From Acidobacteriota bacterium (lineage in GTDB: Bacteria > Acidobacteriota > Terriglobia > Terriglobales > Acidobacteriaceae), in the NCBI GenBank assembly GCA_003224835.1, contig QHZX01000353.1:1-6674 (forward strand): a stretch of DNA of 6,674 nucleotides. The letters are read 5' to 3'. Below are positions 1 to 4,803 of this stretch, one piece after another (position 1 is the first letter of the stretch; the number at the start of each line of letters is the position of its first letter). The notes under the pieces were generated by a model, which worked only from the letters and a program-made list of their open reading frames with translations, made no database searches and was not told the DNA's origin. The position numbers and the translations under genes were made by a program.

Positions 1-1092
1 CTCGGTCAAGGCATGACCGAGCAGGCAGAACTCATACTCACTAAGCTTGAGGCCATTGCACCTGGCGCGCCTGAGCTTGCGGTATTGCGCGCAGGGATTG
101 ACTCCGCGCAGCAAAGCCCCGGCTCTTCAGCTATGGAGCAACCCGTCTCGCTCGATGAATCGGAGACCATGGAACCTCCGCCGCATGCGGCGCAGCCGCA
201 ACCAGCTTCGCATCTCCCGGCGAATCCGCAACCCTGGCCCAGCGAGCGGCCCGTTGTCGAGGAGCCCGTATTCGAAGAACCATTGCCCGCGCAAACTGAA
301 CCAGTTGCAGCCCCCACGTCGGCGCAAGCAGCCAAAAAATTCAGCCCAGGAACGCTGGATGAATTCGTCGCCGATCTGGAAGCTTCACTGGGAAATGATT
401 TCATTCCTGAAGCGCCTGCTCCGGCTTCAGTCGCCGCCCCACAGCATAGGGCGCCAGAACCTATTGCGCCGATTCCTGCGCCGAAAGTCACGCCTCCAAG
501 ACAAATTCCCGCGATGCGAGCAGCCGCTGCTTCGGCTAGTCCATCTGTTTCAGGACACTCCAGCGTGGCAGCTCCACCGACTCCGGCCCCGGTTCCGCCA
601 GCTCATACCTCAGCTCCGCCGCAAAGATTCGATCCCGCTTCAAGCGTGGATCTATCAAGCATGTTCGGCGAATTAAAGCAGGAGCTCGAACATGATGCGG
701 CCACCGCCGACGAAGATCCGGAAACACACTACAACCTCGGAGTTGCGTTCCGTGAAATGGGGCTGCTGGACGAAGCTATCGGCGAATTGCAGAAAGTTTG
801 CCAGCACGTAGACCGCGGTCACACGTTCCCGAATATCATGCAAGCTTATACTTGGCTGGCCCAGTGCTTCCTGGAAAAAGGACTTCCCGAAGTGGCAGTC
901 CGATGGTACGAGAAGGCGCTAAAGCTGCCCAGCCTGGAACAGGAAACCCGCACAGCCTTGCACTACGAACTTGCCGCTTCCTTCGAGAGTGCCGGCAATA
1001 ATCCAGCCGCTCTAAGCAATTTCCTCGAAGTCTACAGCAGCAACATTGATTATCGGGATGTAGCCGAGCGAATCAAGGCCCTCAGGCCGTAA
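1..1092 (+). CDS. TPR-repeat protein with long Pro/Ala-rich linker, 5'-partial
   Basis: The reading frame is open to the left edge: four sense codons (L-G-Q-G) precede the first ATG at 13, and that ATG has no usable SD, so the true start probably lies outside the window. From the ATG, 359 residues are visible. Residues about 1-35 look helical and may belong to a preceding repeat. Residues about 40-210 are a low-complexity Pro/Ala/Gln/Glu linker containing one short acidic helical patch (about 110-132, GTLDEFVADLEASLG). Three TPR-like units follow at about 236-269 (THYNLGVAFREMGLLDEAI), 276-309 (YTWLAQCFLEKGLPEVAVRW) and 315-348. TPR units are protein-protein scaffolds. No signal peptide or membrane segment is visible in this part. 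The partner and pathway cannot be told from sequence. The TPR call is secure; cellular role unknown. It ends in TAA, 61 bp before the next gene on the same strand. Confidence 0.85.
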   Translation, partial: LGQGMTEQAELILTKLEAIAPGAPELAVLRAGIDSAQQSPGSSAMEQPVSLDESETMEPPPHAAQPQPASHLPANPQPWPSERPVVEEPVFEEPLPAQTEPVAAPTSAQAAKKFSPGTLDEFVADLEASLGNDFIPEAPAPASVAAPQHRAPEPIAPIPAPKVTPPRQIPAMRAAAASASPSVSGHSSVAAPPTPAPVPPAHTSAPPQRFDPASSVDLSSMFGELKQELEHDAATADEDPETHYNLGVAFREMGLLDEAIGELQKVCQHVDRGHTFPNIMQAYTWLAQCFLEKGLPEVAVRWYEKALKLPSLEQETRTALHYELAASFESAGNNPAALSNFLEVYSSNIDYRDVAERIKALRP

Positions 1093-1142
1093 AATAGCCC
1101 GATGGGTCTGAACCGAAGTTCATTTTTACAGCGGCACGGGGC

Positions 1143-1147
1143 GGGAG
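1143..1147 (+). promoter_or_regulatory. Shine-Dalgarno that fixes a TTG start
   Basis: GGGAG lies 6 nt upstream of the TTG at 1154. The in-frame stop TGA at 1109-1111 leaves no ATG or GTG upstream, so this site decides the start of the small membrane protein. Confidence 0.6.
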
Positions 1148-1153
1148 TATAGA

Positions 1154-1516
1154 TTGACCGCTGAGCCGACCATTCCTCCTGCTGCGGCATCTCGAGAGGC
1201 TCCCCCGATTGCTGGTGATTCTGTTAATGGGCGTGGGCAGCGGACTGCGCACCGCAGGACACGAAATCCCGAAATATGGCTTCTACGCATTCGGTCGTTG
1301 CTGTTCGTGACCGTGTGTGCCACGTTTGGCGTGCTGTTAATCATTCTGCCCTGGACGCCCAAGTGGACCGATAATCCTCTCCTGCTGAGCTCGTCCGGTT
1401 TGCGCGATTTCGTCTCCAGCGGCTTCGTGCGCGGCATGGCCAGCGGGCTAGGTGTTTTGGACTTGTGGGTGGGATTCTGGGAAGCCATCCACTATCATGA
1501 GTCACCTCAACGGTGA
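1154..1516 (+). CDS. small single-pass membrane protein of unknown function
   Basis: A 120-residue protein starting at TTG; the upstream in-frame stop at 1109 and the SD at 1143-1147 support this start. Residues 1-40 are polar and rich in Pro, Ala and Arg and look disordered. A basic stretch (RRTRNPEIWLLRIR, about 34-47) leads into one hydrophobic helix at about 47-66 (SLLFVTVCATFGVLLIILPW). After a short polar loop (PKWTDNP), residues about 83-110 form a second, weaker glycine- and aromatic-rich helix (GMASGLGVLDLWVGFWEAIHY). The positive-inside rule suggests a cytoplasmic N-terminus. It has no enzyme motif that I recognise; the style resembles small hypothetical proteins seen in Acidobacteriota, but that is memory, not a search. 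It lies between the TPR gene and the LOG gene on the same strand and may be co-transcribed with them. Function unknown. Confidence 0.7.
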   Translation: MTAEPTIPPAAASREAPPIAGDSVNGRGQRTAHRRTRNPEIWLLRIRSLLFVTVCATFGVLLIILPWTPKWTDNPLLLSSSGLRDFVSSGFVRGMASGLGVLDLWVGFWEAIHYHESPQR

Positions 1517-1609
1517 TTACCTCAATGTCTGCAAAACCCACCATCTCCAACTCACACGACTTGTATCCTTTAAACTGACCGCTGGCGAATGTCCAAAACG
1601 AAGGAACCA

Positions 1610-2470
1610 ATGAGCAATCCTCCTCCAAAAATCGCGCCGATGGCGTATGAGAATCCCGAATTCCTCAACAGTCCGGACGGCCGGCTTCTTCGCATCATGT
1701 CCGAATACGTGGAACCGCTGGCGCGCTTCCGCCGTGAGCAAATTCAGGACACAGTCGTCTTCTTTGGCTCAGCCCGGTTTCCTAGTAACGAAATTGCGCG
1801 TAAGGCAATGCAAGAAGCAGGCGCATCTGCCGAAGCCGAACAGAAGCTGGCGAAAGCCGGAATTGAAATGGCACGCTACTACGAAGACGCCCGCCGCATG
1901 GCTTTTCTATTGAGCGATTGGGCCAGCCATATTCCCGCGCGCAGACGCCGTTTCGTGGTCACTACCGGCGGAGGCCCCGGAATCATGGAGGCCGCGAACC
2001 TCGGCGCGAAAGAAGCAGGCGCGAAGACAATCGGTCTGAATATCCGTTTGCCGTTCGAACAATACCCGAACCCCTACATCACGCCATCGCTGAATTTTGA
2101 ATTTCATTATTTCTTCATGCGCAAGTTCTGGTTTGCTTACCTCGCAAAGGCGCTGGTGATCTTCCCCGGGGGATTCGGGACGCTCGACGAGCTGTTCGAA
2201 ATTTTGACCCTGGCACAGACCCAGAAGCTCGCGAAGAAAATTCTGGTGGTGATTTACGGTCGCGAGTATTGGGACAGGCTCATCAACTTCCAAACTATGG
2301 TTGATGCTGCGGCCATCTCATCCAAGGACCTGGAACTTTTTAAAATGGTCGACAGCCCGGAAGAAGGCTTTGAGTATCTCCGCGAAGGCCTGACCAAGTA
2401 CCACCTTGGCCCGGATCGGCCGAAGCGGGTGGGCGAAGTAGTGCCTGAAATCGCAAAAACAAATCCATAA
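1610..2470 (+). CDS. LOG-family / TIGR00730 Rossmann-fold protein (putative nucleoside 5'-monophosphate phosphoribohydrolase)
   Basis: A complete 286-residue protein. Members of this family (formerly annotated 'lysine decarboxylase') cleave the N-glycosidic bond of cytokinin riboside 5'-monophosphate or related purine nucleotides, giving a free base and ribose 5-phosphate. Diagnostic motifs are present: VVFFGSAR at about 50-57 opening the Rossmann fold, TGGGPGIMEAAN at about 119-130, a conserved Arg in FFMRK at about 168-172, and PGGFGTLDE at about 186-194, which carries the catalytic Glu and phosphate-binding loop. It is longer than plant-type LOG proteins (about 180-220 aa): there is an N-terminal extension of about 45 residues and an inserted helical segment (about 65-110), typical of the long bacterial subgroup. 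I chose the ATG at 1610 because AAGGA (1601-1605) lies upstream, though at a short 4-nt spacing. An in-frame ATG at 1589 would add 7 residues but has no SD. True substrate unknown. Confidence 0.9.
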   Translation: MSNPPPKIAPMAYENPEFLNSPDGRLLRIMSEYVEPLARFRREQIQDTVVFFGSARFPSNEIARKAMQEAGASAEAEQKLAKAGIEMARYYEDARRMAFLLSDWASHIPARRRRFVVTTGGGPGIMEAANLGAKEAGAKTIGLNIRLPFEQYPNPYITPSLNFEFHYFFMRKFWFAYLAKALVIFPGGFGTLDELFEILTLAQTQKLAKKILVVIYGREYWDRLINFQTMVDAAAISSKDLELFKMVDSPEEGFEYLREGLTKYHLGPDRPKRVGEVVPEIAKTNP

Positions 2471-2476
2471 AGAAGG

Positions 2477-2571
2477 GGTCAGTAGTCAGTGATCAGTGGC
2501 TAGCGGTCACGGGCTGGACATTAGGACGTCCACTGATCACTGATCACTGACCACTGATCACTGACCACTGG
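2477..2571. repeat. inverted pair of heptanucleotide tandem arrays
   Basis: This fills the gap between the LOG gene and thiE. The right array (2532-2571) is five successive 7-mers, ACTGATC, ACTGATC, ACTGACC, ACTGATC, ACTGACC, then a partial ACTGG. The left array (about 2478-2498) holds reverse-complement units GTCAGTA, GTCAGTG, ATCAGTG and decays after that. Arm 2477-2499 matches the reverse complement of arm 2530-2552 at 21 of 23 positions, with a 30-nt loop, so RNA from either strand could fold into a long stem. The style resembles the short tandemly repeated heptamers known from filamentous cyanobacteria. It could end LOG transcription, but there is no T-run after the stem. Confidence 0.85.
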
Positions 2572-2577
2572 TTTCTC

Positions 2578-3219
2578 TTGCTCCTCTACTACATCACCGA
2601 TCGCGCACAGTTCTCGGGGACGGAATCACAACGCCGGGACCGTTTACTGAAAAAAATCGCGGAAGCGGCGCACGCGGATATCGATTACGTCCAACTCCGC
2701 GAGAAAGACTTGTCCCCACGTGAACTGGAAGCTTTGTCGCGAGAAGCCGCGCAACTAATCCACGGATCACGCTGTAAAACCGGCCTTTTGATCAACTCTC
2801 GTACTGATGTCGCCCTCGCGACGCGAGCCGATGGCGTGCACCTCACATCGCGGGATGTTTCCCCTGTGGATGTGAAAAACATTTGGCATCAGGCGCAAGC
2901 TCCGGGTAAGCCAATCATCGCGGTCTCATGTCACAGTGAAGCGGAGGTCATCGCAGCCGAGCGCGAATCTGCGGATTTTGTAGTTTTTGGCCCGGTGTTC
3001 GAGAAGAGCAACGCAGGAAAAATACCTGCGGCAGGAATAAATCAGATGCAACAGGCTTGCCGGCACAATATCCCAGTTCTCGCCTGAGGTGGAGTAAGTC
3101 CGGAGAATGCGCATCTATGCACTGAGGCGGGTGCGCAGGGCATCGCAGGAATTCGCTTATTTCAGGAAAACGACATTCAGGCGGTGGTCACCAAACTCCG
3201 TCGCAGACGTGACGGATAG
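2578..3219 (+). pseudogene. thiE: thiamine-phosphate synthase, interrupted by an in-frame TGA
   Basis: ThiE joins HMP pyrophosphate and the thiazole phosphate to make thiamine phosphate in the cytosol. Codons 1-169 (2578-3084) hold YYITDR at about 4-9, VQLREKDLSPREL at about 38-50 (pyrophosphate-binding Q, R, K), LLINSRTDVAL at about 70-80, ADGVHL at about 84-89, VSCHS at about 116-120, and VVFGPVFEKS at about 135-144, ending in PVLA. Codon 170 (3085-3087) is TGA. With no frame change the next residues are GGVSPENAHL and then AGAQGIAGIRLF, the family's phosphate-binding C-terminus, up to TAG at 3217-3219. Restored length is 213 residues, normal for ThiE. Homologues usually have Leu or Ile where the stop sits; TTA to TGA is one substitution. 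The stopped product would lack the last strand-helix units and should be inactive. The TTG start has no SD and sits 7 nt after the heptamer repeat. Ser74 stands where many ThiE have Asp. A true lesion, a sequencing error and readthrough cannot be separated here. Confidence 0.85.
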
Positions 3220-3237
3220 TTCAGGCATTCGGCGCAC

Positions 3238-3274
3238 GCTCGAAGTCGAGCCACTATCCAGCCAGGAATTGGCT
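3238..3274. terminator. two small hairpins between convergent genes (possible bidirectional termination)
   Basis: Between the end of thiE (+) and the end of the MerR gene (-) lie two stem-loops: GCTCG/CGAGC (3238-3242 and 3247-3251, 4-nt loop) and AGCCA/TGGCT (3260-3264 and 3270-3274, 5-nt loop). The second overlaps the MerR stop codon. There is no T-run on either side, so a terminator role is only suggested by position. Confidence 0.3.
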
Positions 3275-3684
3275 CAGTGCCGCGCCACCAGCATTCCCAG
3301 TATCTCTTGCAGTCCATGACGAATGCGTTTCAAGTCTGCCGATGACTGCACTGGGAAGGGCAGTGGAACCTGGTTCTTTTCGGTTTTGCTTTCCGAACGG
3401 AGTTGCTGTCGCGCGCCGGCAATCGTGAAGCCCTCTTCATAGAGCAGTTTCTTAATGCGAAGCACCGCGTCCACATCTTTGCGGCGATACATTCGTTGCC
3501 CGGTACTGCTCTTGATGGGCTTCAGTTGGGGAAATTCGGTTTCCCAAAAACGAAGAACGTATGCGGGAAGGCGGCACAGCCGGGAAACTTCCCCGATACG
3601 GAAGTAAAGCTTGTCAGGAACAATAATTTCGGTTGATCGGTTGGGCTTGGCCTTCAGCTTTGTAGTGCTCATGAGATCCGCCAT
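3274..3684 (-). CDS. MerR-family transcriptional regulator
   Basis: A 136-residue DNA-binding protein. The MerR-type winged helix-turn-helix spans about 27-97: LYFRIGEVSRLCRLPAYVLR forms the HTH, FWETEFPQLKPIKSSTGQR the wing with the usual R-x-Y after it (RMYRRKDVDAVLRIKKLL), and EEGFTIAGARQQL the following helix. MerR proteins bind spaced promoters as dimers. The C-terminal part (about 115-135, SADLKRIRHGLQEILGML) is a short amphipathic helix, suitable for dimerisation. There are no Cys or His clusters as in metal sensors and no large effector domain, so the signal is unknown. It belongs to the 'FWE.EFP.L.P' branch of small MerR proteins common in several Gram-negative phyla. In-frame starts are limited to ATG 3684 or ATG 3672, since an in-frame TAG lies at 3700-3702. 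Neither has a strong SD; 3672 would drop four residues. It is isolated from its upstream minus-strand neighbour by the terminator at 3772-3802. Confidence 0.9.
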   Translation of the reverse strand: MADLMSTTKLKAKPNRSTEIIVPDKLYFRIGEVSRLCRLPAYVLRFWETEFPQLKPIKSSTGQRMYRRKDVDAVLRIKKLLYEEGFTIAGARQQLRSESKTEKNQVPLPFPVQSSADLKRIRHGLQEILGMLVARH

Positions 3685-3722
3685 CGGCCGTCCATGGCTC
3701 TAAAAGACGCGCCGCTATTGCG

Positions 3723-3751
3723 TTTCTAGCACGATCTGGCGCTGGCGACAA
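3723..3751 (-). promoter_or_regulatory. candidate sigma-70 promoter for the MerR gene
   Basis: Read on the minus strand, TTGTCG (3751-3746) is followed after exactly 17 nt by TAGAAA (3728-3723), four of six matches to each consensus hexamer, about 40 nt upstream of the MerR start. It lies just downstream of the preceding unit's terminator. The match is modest and may be chance. Confidence 0.35.
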
Positions 3752-3771
3752 CTACTACTTGGGCGTACAAC

Positions 3772-3802
3772 AAAAAACCTCTCGAGGATTTTCGTCGAGA
3801 GG
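3772..3802 (-). terminator. rho-independent terminator of the tiny lysine-rich gene
   Basis: On the minus strand an 8-bp perfect stem (CCTCTCGA with TCGAGAGG, 9-nt loop) is followed directly by six Ts (3777-3772). This is a textbook intrinsic terminator, 35 nt beyond the stop codon of the 13-codon ORF and before the MerR gene. Confidence 0.85.
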
Positions 3803-3816
3803 CTTACAAACTCTTT

Positions 3817-3833
3817 CGTGAGATTTTCTCACG
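3817..3833 (-). other. stem-loop just after the stop codon of the tiny gene
   Basis: Perfect 6-bp stem CGTGAG/CTCACG with a 5-nt A-rich loop (AAAAT in minus-strand RNA sense), 3 nt after the stop codon. With the terminator hairpin behind it, the 3' end of this short transcript is a tandem of two stem-loops, which could stabilise it or be part of a structured small RNA. Confidence 0.6.
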
Positions 3834-3836
3834 TCC

Positions 3837-3878
3837 TTAGTGCTTCTTCTTTTTTGCTGCCTTTTTCTTTGCTGGCAT
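3837..3878 (-). CDS. 13-residue lysine-rich peptide gene
   Basis: The ORF encodes MPAKKKAAKKKKH (7 Lys of 13), ending in TAA. A near-perfect SD, AGGAGGG (3890-3884), precedes two adjacent ATGs. The second (3878) has the best spacing, 6 nt from AGGAGG; the first (3881) would add one Met. A candidate sigma-70 promoter lies upstream at 3957-3985 and an intrinsic terminator downstream at 3772-3802, so the unit is complete and monocistronic. The composition recalls the tails of bacterial histone H1-like proteins and Lys/Ala-rich small proteins, which bind nucleic acid. The frame stays open upstream to an ATG at 4046, but that lies upstream of the promoter and its extra residues look non-coding. 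Alternatives are a leader peptide, a regulatory RNA with an incidental ORF, or a remnant of a longer Lys-rich protein. Expression signals are strong; function is unknown. Confidence 0.6.
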   Translation of the reverse strand: MPAKKKAAKKKKH

Positions 3879-3956
3879 CATTACCCTCCTGAACGATTTT
3901 CCCTCGTTACTGAACGGTCTCTGCCGACAATCAGCTATCAGCAGCACTGATTTCAG

Positions 3957-3985
3957 ATATTGCTGTGTATGAATGCTGTTGTCAA
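3957..3985 (-). promoter_or_regulatory. sigma-70 promoter of the tiny lysine-rich gene
   Basis: On the minus strand a perfect -35, TTGACA (3985-3980), is followed by a 17-nt spacer and CAATAT (3962-3957), which keeps the key A2, A5 and T6 of the -10. Expected transcription start is near 3950, giving a 5' leader of about 70 nt before the SD. The surrounding DNA is visibly AT-rich. Confidence 0.55.
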
Positions 3986-4096
3986 CATATTTCTTGCATT
4001 TTGAACGAGTTATTAACAGGGAACATCGCGCGTGAAAAATCACCAAAATGAAATCGGCATTCCAGGCGATGACTTCAATTGTTTTTTCTAGATTGT

Positions 4097-4126
4097 GATC
4101 CGCGAAGATCCGCGAAAATCCGTGGC
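4097..4126. repeat. three-copy decamer tandem repeat
   Basis: Two identical copies of GATCCGCGAA (4097-4106, 4107-4116) are followed by a degenerate third, AATCCGTGGC (4117-4126). It lies just downstream of the response-regulator stop codon. The flanks (4047-4096 and 4127-4136) are AT-rich, with T-runs at 4082-4087 and 4131-4135 on the plus strand. I see no gene in 4047-4136. Confidence 0.7.
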
Positions 4127-4136
4127 TAGCTTTTTC

Positions 4137-4793
4137 TTATGCGCCCGCCGGCATCTTCACAATTTTTTTCTGGATTGCGTAAGTCACGAGTTGCGCTTTG
4201 TTGTGGATGTTCAGTTTCCGCATCAGATTGAACTTGTGCGCTTCGACCGTCTTCACGCTCAAGCCTAGAATGCTGGCGATCTGCCGCACAGAGTTTCCTT
4301 CGGCAAGCATCTTGATTACCTCGCGTTCGCGCGGCGTCAGGGTCGATCCACGCGCCATACCCGTGGTCGAGCGAGATCGAAAATCATCGACAAGTTTTCC
4401 CAGGACCTGTGGGCTCAAATATTTTCTGCCGGCGTTCACGTCCCGCACGGCGCCAATCAGTCGCGGAGCTGGCGCGTCTTTCAGGATGTAGCCTGACGCG
4501 CCGGCGTCCAGGCATTGAAGCAAATACTATTCGTCCTCATACATGGTTAGGAAGATCACGCGCCTGCCGGGCAATTCCCGGGTGATCCGCCGCGAGGCCT
4601 CGAAGCTTGAAAGCCCCGGCATCCCAATATCCAGCAGGACCACGTCCGGTTTAAGCGCTTGCGCCTGCTCGATGGCTTCCGATCCGTCCCGGGCCTCTCC
4701 TACCACCTGGAGATCAGGCTCGCTTTCGAGAACGCGGCGCAGGCCCTCTCGAAACAGCGTGTGATCATCAACAATCAGGCACCGGATGGGCAT
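4137..4793 (-). pseudogene. NarL/FixJ-type response regulator, interrupted by an in-frame TAG
   Basis: This is the partner of the kinase directly upstream (10-nt gap). Codons 1-88 (4793-4530) hold most of a receiver domain: acidic pair D9/D10, phospho-acceptor D55 in VVLLDIGMPG, and T83 in FLTMYEDE. Codon 89 (4529-4527) is TAG. In the same frame the chain goes on as YLLQCLDAGASGYILKDAP, supplying the conserved Lys105, then a linker and a LuxR/NarL HTH at about 150-210 (LTPREREVIKMLAEGNSV, then SVKTVEAHKFNLMRKL), ending in TAA. Restored length is 218 residues, normal for the family. Relatives usually have Gln or Glu at this site; CAG or GAG to TAG is one base. The stopped product has no DNA-binding domain. 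Reinitiation at the TTG (4523-4521), one sense codon after the TAG, could yield the HTH alone, free of phosphorylation control. A weak SD (GGGAAG, 4801-4796) precedes ATG 4793. Lesion and sequencing error cannot be separated here. Confidence 0.88.
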
Positions 4794-4803
4794 AACTTCC
4801 CGT

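Noticed and set aside
6..676. Long overlapping ORFs on both strands (161 aa minus, 209 aa plus in another frame) over the TPR protein's linker
   Set aside because: They are by-products of the GC-rich Pro/Ala codons of the real frame; their products are low-complexity and have no SD.
1126..1488. 120-codon minus-strand ORF opposite the small membrane protein
   Set aside because: No SD and no coherent hydrophobic or domain pattern; the plus-strand ORF has both an SD and a membrane helix.
1907..2293. 128-codon minus-strand ORF
   Set aside because: It is antisense to the LOG catalytic motifs and has no recognisable domain.
2477..2571. CRISPR array
   Set aside because: Units are 7 bp with no spacers, unlike 23-37 bp repeats separated by unique spacers.
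3085..3087. Selenocysteine or stop-to-sense recoding at the thiE TGA
   Set aside because: ThiE has no conserved Cys or selenocysteine there, I see no clear SECIS-like hairpin directly after it, and TGA ends other genes in the window.
3107..3319. 70-codon plus-strand ORF after the thiE stop
   Set aside because: The same DNA reads as the conserved ThiE C-terminus in the thiE frame; this frame gives an Arg-rich product with no family features.
3837..4046. 69-codon minus-strand ORF that includes the lysine-rich peptide
   Set aside because: Its ATG lies upstream of the candidate promoter and has no SD, and the extra residues look like translated AT-rich intergenic DNA; the strong SD supports the 13-codon form.
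3685..4136. tRNA or other structured RNA gene in the intergenic stretch
   Set aside because: No cloverleaf with T-arm GTTCGA-type sequence or acceptor pairing was found; the visible hairpins are better explained as a terminator and a 3' stem-loop.
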